Shown piece by piece: positions 1 to 7,707 of a stretch of DNA of 64,000 bases (within the stretch, counting starts at the first letter, position 1; the number at the start of each line of letters is the position of its first letter). This DNA comes from Methylobacterium phyllostachyos (lineage in GTDB: Bacteria; Pseudomonadota; Alphaproteobacteria; Rhizobiales; Beijerinckiaceae): the NCBI RefSeq assembly GCF_900103445.1, contig NZ_FNHS01000004.1, forward strand, positions 124,001-188,000, in the 5' to 3' direction. The notes under the pieces are model-generated. The model ran no database searches, had not been told where the DNA came from, and was given only the letters and a program-made list of their open reading frames with translations. Position numbers and translations under genes: made by a program.

Positions 1-573
1 TGCTGGACCGTGGTGTTCGAGAAGATCATCCGTCTCGCCGCCGCCCGACGCCAAGCCAAGGATTTCGCAACGCTGGTGCGGTCCGGCGGGAACCTCGACG
101 GTGATCTCAACGGCATTGCCGGCCACGTGGCGCAGGCCGCCATCGACGCGTGGCGCGATCAGGACGCTTCCGAGACCCGCGCAGAGCGCCGGGAGCGGAT
201 CGAGCGGGCGATGAAAGGGGCACTCACCCTGGAGGTGAAGCGCCTGCGCACCGGCCTGTCCCTGCTGGCAACCTCCGGTTCGACAGCGCCGTTCGTGGGT
301 CTGTTCGGTACGGTCTGGGGCATCATGAACTCGTTCTCGTCGATCGCCCGCAGCCAGGACACGTCGCTCGCCGTGGTCGCGCCGGGCATCGCCGAGGCGC
401 TCTTCGCCACCGCCATCGGCCTCGTCGTCGCGATCCCCGCGGTCATGGCCTACAACAAGCTGTCGGGCGACGTGAGCGCGATCCAGAGCACCTTCTCCTC
501 CTACATCTCGCTGCTGGGCAACCGCCTCGCCCGCGACCGGGCCGGCACGCCGCACCGCGCCGCGGCCGAGTAA
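1..573 (+). CDS. exbB: ExbB proton channel subunit, 5' end cut by window edge
   Basis: C-terminal part (about 190 codons) of the ExbB subunit of the inner-membrane ExbB-ExbD-TonB complex, which uses proton motive force to drive TonB-dependent outer-membrane import. The frame is open to the first base, so the gene starts outside the window; a GTG at 10 is internal. Visible family signatures are the helix with PFVGLFGTVWGIMNSF, and the last membrane helix containing GIAEALFATAIGLVVAIPAV, both typical of ExbB/TolQ/MotA proteins. The next genes are exbD and a tonB-like gene on the same strand, which favours ExbB over TolQ. Confidence 0.9.
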   Translation, partial: CWTVVFEKIIRLAAARRQAKDFATLVRSGGNLDGDLNGIAGHVAQAAIDAWRDQDASETRAERRERIERAMKGALTLEVKRLRTGLSLLATSGSTAPFVGLFGTVWGIMNSFSSIARSQDTSLAVVAPGIAEALFATAIGLVVAIPAVMAYNKLSGDVSAIQSTFSSYISLLGNRLARDRAGTPHRAAAE

Positions 574-639
574 GCCCGATCAAACCCCTCTCCCGCGCCC
601 GCCCGGACGGGCCGGCCGCACCGGAACCGGAGACGCCCG

Positions 640-1116
640 ATGGCGATGGGATCCATTCGCGCGAGCGATGACGACGATCTCGACGACATGCCGATGTCCG
701 ACATCAACGTGACCCCCATGGTCGACGTGATGCTCGTGCTGCTGATCATCTTCATGGTCGCCGCGCCGTTGATGACAACCGGCGTGCCGGTGCAGCTCCC
801 GAAGACCGCGGCGCCCAAGGTGGCGCAGTCGAAGAAGCCCGCCGAGGTGACGGTCGATAAGGACGGCAACCCGTCCATCGCCAAGGAGGTGTTCACGATG
901 GAGAGCATCGTGCCGCGCCTGCGTGAGATGGCGGCCGCCGACAAGGACCAGGTTATCCTGGTGCGCGGTGATCGGGACGTGCCCTACGGCAAGGTCATGG
1001 AGGTGATGGGTCTCGTCGGTCAGGCCGGCTTCACGAAGGTGTCGCTGATCGCCCAATCCCCCGGTGCCGCCGCCCCGGCGGCCGCTTCCGCCCCCCCCGC
1101 CGGGGCTGCCCGTTGA
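640..1116 (+). CDS. exbD: ExbD biopolymer transport protein
   Basis: A 158-residue ExbD/TolR-family protein, the partner of ExbB in the proton-driven TonB motor. A short cytoplasmic N-terminus rich in Asp leads into a single membrane helix (about residues 23-45) with the conserved sequence INVTPMVDVMLVLLIIFMV, in which the membrane-embedded Asp is the proton-carrying residue of the family. The rest is a periplasmic domain ending in an Ala/Pro-rich tail. It lies 66 bases after exbB, and the tonB-like gene starts five bases after its stop, so the three are very likely one transcript. Confidence 0.93.
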   Translation: MAMGSIRASDDDDLDDMPMSDINVTPMVDVMLVLLIIFMVAAPLMTTGVPVQLPKTAAPKVAQSKKPAEVTVDKDGNPSIAKEVFTMESIVPRLREMAAADKDQVILVRGDRDVPYGKVMEVMGLVGQAGFTKVSLIAQSPGAAAPAAASAPPAGAAR

Positions 1117-1120
1117 GCCG

Positions 1121-2119
1121 ATGACCAGCTTCGTATCGACGGACCCGCACGCCCCCTTCGGCGAGCGTAGCCCAACCGGGCTGGTTGCGGCCTTTGTGAT
1201 CGCGCTGGCCCTGCATATCCTGGCCCTGACGGCTGCGATGTTCCTGCAGCTCGCAGCGCCCACGCCGCCCGGCGAGCAGCAGATCACCGTCGATCTGGCG
1301 CCAATCATGACGGAGGCACCGACCGAGACCCCGGCCGAACAGCAGATGAGTCAAGCCGCGCCGCCGGAGACGAAGCCTGTCGACCTGCCGCCGGACGAGG
1401 CCGTCCAGCCCCCGCCGCCGGCCGAGCTGGCCGAGGTCAAGCCGGAGGAGACCCCGGTGGTCGAGCCGCCGCCGCAGGCCGAGGCGGTCGAGACACCCAG
1501 TCAGGTGATCACCTCGACGGCGGAGAGCGCCGAACCCCTAAGCCCCCCGCCGGCCGAGGTAGCCAAGACCGAGGAGCCGCCGAAGCCGACACCCGATCCG
1601 GCCAAGATCAAGGCCGAGCGGGAGGCCAAGCTGCACAAGATCCGGGAAGAGAAACTCCGTGAGGAGCGGCGCGAGGAAGCGCGGCAGGAACGGCTGGAGG
1701 AGATCCGCGAGGCCAAGGCGAAGGCCGCCCGCGAGGCGAAGGCCCGGCAAGCCAAGGCGCAACAGGGCGCGGAGGCGCGCAACTCCGCCTCGGCGTCGCG
1801 CCAGAACGCGACCGGCCGGGCCGCGGCAGGCAACGACCCCAGCGCCATGCGGCAATGGACGGGGGCGATCAGTGCGGCGATCCATGGGCGGATGAATGCC
1901 GGCGCCGCCAACGGCACAAGCGGCGGAACGGCGGTCGTCCGCTTCACGGTTCTGCGCTCGGGGCAGGTCACGGCCGCCGGCTTGGCCCGGTCCAGCGGGG
2001 TCGGCCAGATCGACAGCGCCGCGCTCTCCGCGGTTCGCGGCAGCCTCCCCGCGGCCCCGCCCGGCGTGACGCAGGCGAGCCTTTCCGTGTCGATACCGCT
2101 CAACTTCAGAGTGCGTTAA
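1121..2119 (+). CDS. tonB: TonB family protein
   Basis: A 332-residue TonB-like energy transducer. I chose the ATG at 1121, just after the exbD stop, because the first residues then lead directly into the N-terminal anchor (about residues 20-42) with a histidine in the helix (IALALHILALTAAM), as in TonB. The middle is a long Pro/Glu-rich spacer followed by a highly charged Lys/Arg/Glu helix (about 150-215). The C-terminal domain (about 250-330) has the TonB pattern GGTAVVRFTVLRSGQV and ends in SIPLNFRVR. It should connect the ExbBD motor to outer-membrane receptors; no receptor gene is in the window. Confidence 0.88.
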   Translation: MTSFVSTDPHAPFGERSPTGLVAAFVIALALHILALTAAMFLQLAAPTPPGEQQITVDLAPIMTEAPTETPAEQQMSQAAPPETKPVDLPPDEAVQPPPPAELAEVKPEETPVVEPPPQAEAVETPSQVITSTAESAEPLSPPPAEVAKTEEPPKPTPDPAKIKAEREAKLHKIREEKLREERREEARQERLEEIREAKAKAAREAKARQAKAQQGAEARNSASASRQNATGRAAAGNDPSAMRQWTGAISAAIHGRMNAGAANGTSGGTAVVRFTVLRSGQVTAAGLARSSGVGQIDSAALSAVRGSLPAAPPGVTQASLSVSIPLNFRVR

Positions 2120-2410
2120 ATCGAGGCCCGCAACGTCCGGCCTGCAGCCAGGGGCTCTCGACTGATCAGAACTTCAGACGTTCGTCACGAATATTGTGCG
2201 TTGGCGTACGCGACGGGCGCCACGGATTCGCCATCGCCCCAGCGGGCATGCTAAGCCTCGTCGAACACGCTCCTTTGTGCTGCCGGCGGTGGCCCGGGGA
2301 GCAATATATCCGGCCTTGCCCTCCCCCTCGAACAGGCCGGACCTGCCCAGTCGCCGTCCAGCGCAGGTTGCGAAGGATCGGAAGCGCTGAGCATGGGCGA
2401 AAGGGACAGG

Positions 2411-2755
2411 ATGAGCGACGAGACTGAGTACGACCTCGACGAGGAGAACGCGACCCGCGACGCGGAAGCGGAGGCGAAGACGCGGGCTGAGAACCGTGCC
2501 GAGCGTGCCGAACGCGCCGAGCGGATGGCCCGGGAGGGCGCGCAGGCGATGGCGGAGCATCACGCGGCGATCAAGGCCGTGGATGAGCGGACCGTGAAGC
2601 TGCGGGCGCTCAGGCTCGCCCGGGAGGCCGCGGACGCGCAGACCAAGGCGGCCGAGAAGGAAGCCAAGGCCGCCGCAAAGGGCGCGGGCAAGGGCTCAGC
2701 CGCGAAAGGTGCCGCCAAGAAGGCCGCACCGAAGAAGACCGCCACAAAGGATTAG
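2411..2755 (+). CDS. Small Lys/Ala/Glu-rich hypothetical protein
   Basis: A 114-residue charged protein with no recognised domain. Its N-terminal half is acidic (ETEYDLDEEN), followed by heptad-like Ala/Glu/Arg segments that should form a long helix. The C-terminus is a Lys/Ala-rich tail with repeats such as KGAGKGS, KGAAKKAAPKK, resembling histone-H1-like nucleic-acid-binding tails. An ATG at 2393 would add six residues; I prefer 2411 because AAGGGA precedes it. It ends six bases before a BrnA-like gene, so the two are probably co-transcribed. Function unknown. Confidence 0.6.
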   Translation: MSDETEYDLDEENATRDAEAEAKTRAENRAERAERAERMAREGAQAMAEHHAAIKAVDERTVKLRALRLAREAADAQTKAAEKEAKAAAKGAGKGSAAKGAAKKAAPKKTATKD

Positions 2756-2761
2756 AGGCCG

Positions 2762-3025
2762 ATGGCCGACGATCGCAATCGCCGCCGCTTCAGCGATCCA
2801 CGGGCGGCAGCCGAAGCGGCCTTCCGGGCCGCCACATCCCCGAAGCCTGAGGCTGCCGCCCCACGGCAGGCAGCGCCGCGCCTTGCCACCCCCCCTGGGG
2901 CCCGGGAAGTGGTCAGCTTGCGCCTCGACAGCGCGGTGCTCGCCCATTTCCAGAAGGACGGGCCGGGCTGGCAGGACAGGATCAACGCAGCGCTCAGGGC
3001 GCTCGTCCCCGCCGCCGAGGACTGA
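2762..3025 (+). CDS. BrnA/DUF4415-like antitoxin-domain protein without visible toxin
   Basis: An 87-residue protein. The N-terminal half is Ala/Pro-rich; the C-terminal 40 residues match the BrnA antitoxin pattern: a strand VVSLRLDSAVL, then HFQKDGPGWQDRINAALRAL. In BrnA this is a ribbon-helix-helix that binds DNA and neutralises the BrnT ribonuclease. No BrnT-like gene (about 90 residues, normally just upstream) is present; the upstream gene encodes a Lys-rich protein instead. It may be an orphan antitoxin or simply a DNA-binding regulator. GAGG lies a few bases before the ATG. Confidence 0.65.
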   Translation: MADDRNRRRFSDPRAAAEAAFRAATSPKPEAAAPRQAAPRLATPPGAREVVSLRLDSAVLAHFQKDGPGWQDRINAALRALVPAAED

Positions 3026-3047
3026 GACGTCGGGAAACGGACCGGGA

Positions 3048-3530
3048 TCACGCGGTCCGCGGACGCTCCCGCAGGATCCGGTTCACCGCGCGGTCCAGCG
3101 CCGACAGGAAGGCCGATCGGTCGGCCTTCGAAAACGGCTTCGGGCCGCCGGTGATCGTCCCGGCCTCACGCAGGGACTGCATCAGGTCGCGGGTTGCCAG
3201 CGCCATTCCGATCGAGGATTCGCTGAACGGCTTGCCGGTGAAGGCCAGCACGGTCGCGCCGGTCTTCACGCACCGCGCGGCGAGCGGCACGTCGGCGGTG
3301 AGGACGATGCTGCCGGGCCCGGCCCGCGCGGCGATCCAGTCGTCGGCTGCATCGAGGGCGGAGCCGACCACGACCCGCATGATCCAGGGCTCCCGCGGCA
3401 GATTCAGGACGCTGTTGGCGACCACGTGGACGGTGAGCCCGTAGCGTGCGGCCACCCGGTAGGTCTCGTCCTTGACGGGGCAGGCATCGGCATCGAGGTA
3501 GATGGGCGGTCCCGCCGGTTCGGTGCTCAT
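3048..3530 (-). CDS. yaiI: YaiI/YqxD family protein (UPF0178, DUF188)
   Basis: A 160-residue protein of the UPF0178 family, predicted from the family fold to be a PIN-like nuclease-type domain of unknown substrate. The diagnostic N-terminus YLDADACPVKDE is present, as are VVVGSALDAADDWIA and VLTADVPLAARC, whose acidic residues correspond to the putative metal-binding pocket. Its ATG overlaps the TGA of the upstream small membrane protein gene (ATGA overlap at 3527-3530), so it is translationally coupled to the cyclase operon reading leftwards. Confidence 0.88.
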   Translation of the reverse strand: MSTEPAGPPIYLDADACPVKDETYRVAARYGLTVHVVANSVLNLPREPWIMRVVVGSALDAADDWIAARAGPGSIVLTADVPLAARCVKTGATVLAFTGKPFSESSIGMALATRDLMQSLREAGTITGGPKPFSKADRSAFLSALDRAVNRILRERPRTA

Positions 3531-3730
3531 GCGCGGGGTACGAGCTTCGAGGTGAAGCCCGCCAGGATCAGGATTACGCCGAGGGCGAACAGCCCGTGCT
3601 CGATGTCACCGCCCACCGAGAGCAGGACAGCGCGCCCGAAGACCAGCAACCCGATCAGCGGCAATCCGAAGCGCAGGGCCATCTTCACGGCCAGCAGGAG
3701 GGTGGAACGGGGGGCGTCGGCGCGGGCCAT
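3527..3730 (-). CDS. Small two-helix membrane protein
   Basis: A 67-residue protein starting at the ATG at 3730, which shares its A with the TGA stop of the cyclase gene. Two hydrophobic stretches (about residues 11-37 and 46-62) suggest a small inner-membrane hairpin. It sits between and overlaps both the nucleotide cyclase and the YaiI gene, indicating a tightly coupled three-gene operon. No family recognised; a role as accessory to the membrane-bound cyclase is only an inference from the overlap. Confidence 0.6.
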   Translation of the reverse strand: MARADAPRSTLLLAVKMALRFGLPLIGLLVFGRAVLLSVGGDIEHGLFALGVILILAGFTSKLVPRA

Positions 3731-4803
3731 CAGCGAGCAATCGCCGCGCGGCGGGAATCGAGGGCCGTGACGGGGGCGGCCTCGGCATGGCCGCGTTCGA
3801 GCGTGGCGACCGCGAGGGGGGCGCCGCGGCCACGCAGGGCGTGGGCGCCCAGCGAGCGGGCCCGGATCCCATCGGGTAGCCGCGGCAGCCGCTCGAGGAG
3901 ATCCTGCGAGATCAGGATACCGACGCCCAACGGCCGGCACAGGGCCTCGATCCGCGACGTCACATTCACGGCATCGCCGAAATACGCGATCTTGTGCCGA
4001 TCGACGCCGACTTCGGCCGTCACCACCGAGCCGCCGTGCAGGGCCGCCCGGAGCCGCGGCACGGTCCCGAACCGGGCAGCCCAGGCTGGCGCATCCGCCT
4101 CGATCCGGTCGAGCACGTCGAACAGACAGGTCACGCAGCGGGCATCCTTGAGGCCACGGGCCATCGGCCAAGTGATGATGGCGAGGTCCCCGACGTAGTC
4201 GTCGACCGAGCCGCCGTTGCGACGCACCGGCTCGGCCAGCGTCGCGAACACAGCCCCGAGATAGGCCTGGGCGCGCAGGTCGCCATGCGCCTCCGCGAAG
4301 GCGGTGGAGCCAACCACGTCGAGGAAGAGGAAGACGCGCTCCTCCGCCACCGGCTTGTGGTAGCGGCCGATCATGAAATTCACGAACACCTCGCCGCCGA
4401 TCAGGTCGCGCATGCGAATCACGAACACCAGCAGGCCGGATACGGCCAGCGCGTAGGCGAGAACCCGCGCGGTCATCCGGGTCGCCGAGGGGAGGTCGTC
4501 GGGCGTGAGCGCGAAGGTCCAGACGAGCAGGCCGCCGAGCGCGTTGCCAGCCATGATCATCAGAACGTAGGCGAGTTCGGCGGCCACCACGTAGAGCCAG
4601 GCCGGGAACCGGCGGATCCGCGCCTGCAAGCCGGCCAGGATCAGGCCGCGATCGAAGGCCAGCACCGTCGCGCCCATGCAGAGCCCGTAGGTGAAGCCGG
4701 CCAGCGGGGAAGCACCCGCCGCGAAGATGATGTTATAGAGCAGCCCGGCAGCCGCAGCCGCCAGCAGGATAAGGACCCAGAATATCCGGTGGGCGGGCAG
4801 CAT
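3730..4803 (-). CDS. Membrane-anchored class III adenylate/guanylate cyclase
   Basis: A 357-residue protein from the ATG at 4803; longer in-frame starts exist but add only low-complexity sequence. The N-terminal half has about four membrane helices, forming a small membrane sensor module. The catalytic class III cyclase domain (about residues 150-310) shows the metal-binding region VFLFLDVVGSTAFAE, the second acidic motif SVDDYVGDLAIITW and the transition-state region KIAYFGDAVNVTSRIE. It should make cAMP (or cGMP) from the triphosphate at the inner membrane. It is first in an operon with a small membrane protein and YaiI. Confidence 0.85.
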   Translation of the reverse strand: MLPAHRIFWVLILLAAAAAGLLYNIIFAAGASPLAGFTYGLCMGATVLAFDRGLILAGLQARIRRFPAWLYVVAAELAYVLMIMAGNALGGLLVWTFALTPDDLPSATRMTARVLAYALAVSGLLVFVIRMRDLIGGEVFVNFMIGRYHKPVAEERVFLFLDVVGSTAFAEAHGDLRAQAYLGAVFATLAEPVRRNGGSVDDYVGDLAIITWPMARGLKDARCVTCLFDVLDRIEADAPAWAARFGTVPRLRAALHGGSVVTAEVGVDRHKIAYFGDAVNVTSRIEALCRPLGVGILISQDLLERLPRLPDGIRARSLGAHALRGRGAPLAVATLERGHAEAAPVTALDSRRAAIAR

Positions 4804-5079
4804 CGGCGCAACTCCAGCATGGACAACCGACCGGCCGTGCCCCGGACCGGTTTCCACGCGACCGGCGCGCCGCCGCGGACTCGGCGGGCCTGTGCCGCCC
4901 GACATCAGGCCATAGCCTAAAGTGCAGCGCCGCGCCCACGCGCCGCCCATTGCTCAACAATCCAAGATGGCGCGAGTAAGGCGTGTCGAACCGCCGAATC
5001 ACGAAGCCGCCCGGCGTCCGCGTCCTCGAAAGGTCCGCGGTTGCCCGAGACGCGCCCAACCAGGGAAGGGAACGACGCC

Positions 5080-5919
5080 ATGCAGGCCAGGAGCTTCGGT
5101 GCGGCCCGCCGCCCAGTTTCGATCATCGGCCAGGGAACGTGGCACATCGACCGGTCGGACCGCGGCGACGCGGTCGCCGCGCTGCGAGCCGGCATCGATG
5201 CCGGCATGACCCATATCGATACGGCCGAGATGTACGGGGATGCCGAGGCGATCGTCGCGGAGGCGATCGGGGATTGTCGCGAGGAGGTCTTTCTCGTCTC
5301 GAAGGTGGTTCCGGGCAACGCCACCCGCCGCGGCGTGGCACGAGCCTGCGAAGAGTCGCTCCGGCGGCTGCGCACCGACCGCCTCGACAGCTACCTGCTG
5401 CACTGGCCGGGCCAGTATCCTCTGGAGGAGACGATCGCGGGTTTCGAGGACCTGCGTCGCGCCGGCAAGATCCTGTCCTGGGGCGTCAGCAATTTCGACG
5501 TTGAGGATCTCGATCGGGCGCTCGCCGTGGCGGGACCAGACCGCATCGCTTGCAACCAAGTGCTCTACCATCTCAACGAGCGGGCGATCGAGCATGCGGT
5601 GCTCCCCTGGTGCGAGAAGCACGGGGTCGCGATGGTCGGGTATTCGCCCTTCGGCAGCGGCGACTTCCCCGACCCCGCAAGCGTCGGCGGTCGGGTCCTG
5701 GAGGGGATCGCGCAAGCGCACGGGACGACACCCCACGCCGTGGCCCTCGCCTTCCTCACCCGCATGGCGGGGACCTTCACGATCCCTAAGACCGGGCGCC
5801 CGGCCCGCGCGATCGAGAATGCGGCCGCGGCCGACCTGCATCTCGGTTCGGCCGAGATCGCCATGATCGACGCGCATTTTCCCCGGGGGCCACGACCCCG
5901 GATGTTGCCGATGCTTTGA
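5080..5919 (+). CDS. Aldo/keto reductase
   Basis: A 279-residue NADPH-dependent aldo/keto reductase of the DkgA/YeaE type. The family tetrad is visible: Asp and Tyr in IDTAEMYG, Lys in FLVSKVVPG, and His in SYLLHWPG. Later motifs are LSWGVSNFD and, near the end, FTIPKTGRPARAIEN, the cofactor-binding region. The start is the ATG at 5080, preceded by GGGAA; a TTG at 5041 in the same frame is less likely. It is a single gene between divergent and convergent neighbours, with no operon partner. Confidence 0.9.
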   Translation: MQARSFGAARRPVSIIGQGTWHIDRSDRGDAVAALRAGIDAGMTHIDTAEMYGDAEAIVAEAIGDCREEVFLVSKVVPGNATRRGVARACEESLRRLRTDRLDSYLLHWPGQYPLEETIAGFEDLRRAGKILSWGVSNFDVEDLDRALAVAGPDRIACNQVLYHLNERAIEHAVLPWCEKHGVAMVGYSPFGSGDFPDPASVGGRVLEGIAQAHGTTPHAVALAFLTRMAGTFTIPKTGRPARAIENAAAADLHLGSAEIAMIDAHFPRGPRPRMLPML

Positions 5920-5937
5920 TGTCTCGGCTCCTCGGCG

Positions 5938-7479
5938 CTAAGCGACGGCCACCGCCATCACCTGCGGTGCCGTCCGCACCCGGTTCCGACCTGCGGTCTT
6001 GGCGGCATAGAGGGCGGCGTCCGCCGATATGAACAGGGCTTCCGGCCCCTCGCCGGCATCGGGGGCGGCGCTCGCGACGCCGATGCTGACGGTGGCGACA
6101 CCGCCGATCTCCGGAGCATGCGCGATCTGCAGGTTGATCACCGCGCGTCGGACACTCTCGGCAACGCCGATCGCCTGCGTGAGATCGAGGCCGGGCAGGA
6201 TCGCCACGAACTCCTCGCCGCCGATCCGGAAGCCGAGGCTCCCGACCGTCAAGGTCCGGCACAGGCAATCGGCGATCGCCCGAAGAACCTCGTCGCCGCG
6301 GCGGTGCCCGAAGCGGTCGTTGAACTGCTTGAAATGGTCCGCATCGACAATCAGCAGCGACAAGGGCGTGCCGAAGCGTGTGGCCTGCTTCCATTCCACC
6401 GCGAAGTGCTCGTCGTAGCTGCGCCGGTTCGGCAGGCCGGTCAGGCCGTCCGTCCGGGCAAGAACCATGAGGGCAGCATTGGCCTCTCGCGTGGAGGCGG
6501 TCGCGGCCGCATGCCGTCGGAACTCCCGCTGAACGAGAATCGTCAGCCCGACGCTCAAGCCGTTCAGGCACAGGATCAGCGCAGCGATGATCGCCGCCTT
6601 GTAGATCCAGCGGGCCTGGATGCTGTCCACGCTCGTGGCCACGGTCACGATCAGCGGGAGGTCCCTGAGATTGGCGAAGCTATACAGCCGCATCTCGCCG
6701 TCGAGGTGCGAGTGGCCGAGAAACTCCCCGCGTTCGCTGGCCCGGTAGGCGCGATAGCCGGGGCTGGTGGCGATGCTGCGGCCGAGCGTTCCGGGCTTGG
6801 CCGGCACTCGGATCAGCAGCGTCCCGTCCTGCTGGAATACGTTGACGATGAGGCCGTCGTCGAAGCGCAGGCGGCTAAACTGAGCTTGGAACTGGTCGAG
6901 GTCGAGGGATCCCGTAACGATTCCCGCGAAAGTTCCGTCCGGCGCCCCGACTGCCCGTGTCATGCGGATGATCTCCCGCCCGGTCATCAGCGAGCGGCTG
7001 GGTCCCGTCAGGATCAGGCCCAGCCCCGGATTCGACCGCAGGCTCTGGAACTCGCTCAAGGCGCTCAGGTCCGATGTCTTCAACGCGCCGGTACTGCTCG
7101 CGGCGACGATGTACCCCTTCGCGTCCGTGACCGCGATCAGCCCCAAGCCCGGTCCGATGGCAGCGGCATTGAATGCCGCGAGGCGCTGGAGTTTCGCAAC
7201 CAAAGCGCCGCCATCCGGCTCACTCGCAAAGCGCGCGGCAGCGCGCAGCGAGAGATCGTAGGCCTGGATGTTATGCCCGACGCCCTCCTCGATCACCGAG
7301 AGCAGAGTGGCCGCGTTGCGCCGGGCGTTCTGCCAAGCGATGTCGTGGAGATCGATGCAGAGATAAACGCCGAGTAGAGTCAGGCACACCAGCAGCCCGC
7401 CACCTGCCGCGCCGATCAAGCGCGAGGCCGGTACTGCGAGCGACGCGCGAATCGCTAGGACGGACGATCGCAGAAGCAT
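5938..7479 (-). CDS. Membrane sensor diguanylate cyclase (GGDEF)
   Basis: A 513-residue predicted diguanylate cyclase that makes cyclic di-GMP. It has an N-terminal membrane helix (about residues 20-42), a periplasmic sensor region of about 250 residues with Cache-like layout (FASEPDGG, VTDAKGYIVAAS, MTGREIIRMTR), and a second helix (about 290-315). A cytoplasmic GGDEF domain follows, with TDGLTGLPNRRSYDEHF and the active-site loop RIGGEEFVAIL. GGEEF is a functional variant. The RxxD inhibitory site normally a few residues before the loop is not seen, so product inhibition may be absent. No phosphodiesterase EAL domain follows. Confidence 0.9.
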   Translation of the reverse strand: MLLRSSVLAIRASLAVPASRLIGAAGGGLLVCLTLLGVYLCIDLHDIAWQNARRNAATLLSVIEEGVGHNIQAYDLSLRAAARFASEPDGGALVAKLQRLAAFNAAAIGPGLGLIAVTDAKGYIVAASSTGALKTSDLSALSEFQSLRSNPGLGLILTGPSRSLMTGREIIRMTRAVGAPDGTFAGIVTGSLDLDQFQAQFSRLRFDDGLIVNVFQQDGTLLIRVPAKPGTLGRSIATSPGYRAYRASERGEFLGHSHLDGEMRLYSFANLRDLPLIVTVATSVDSIQARWIYKAAIIAALILCLNGLSVGLTILVQREFRRHAAATASTREANAALMVLARTDGLTGLPNRRSYDEHFAVEWKQATRFGTPLSLLIVDADHFKQFNDRFGHRRGDEVLRAIADCLCRTLTVGSLGFRIGGEEFVAILPGLDLTQAIGVAESVRRAVINLQIAHAPEIGGVATVSIGVASAAPDAGEGPEALFISADAALYAAKTAGRNRVRTAPQVMAVAVA

Positions 7480-7707
7480 GGATACCGCATCGAGACGTCT
7501 GCGGTCGAACGCGCGTGCGGACGCCGGATCGAAGATCAGTAACGAGTGTGACAGTCGAACTTTTTATACAATGTTACCGCGCGAGCCCGATCCGCTTAAA
7601 ATCAAGGGATACAGTTTTTCCGGCACAGGGCCGACTGACATAGCCAGGCTTGAGGCCGCCCCCTGGGGCAGCTGATCCGCGGCAGGGGAGACGAGGGAGC
7701 TCGGCCC

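Noticed and set aside
1538..2103. Reverse frames opposite the TonB-like gene
   Set aside because: Mirror of the Pro/Glu/Lys-rich spacer codons of tonB; no independent support.
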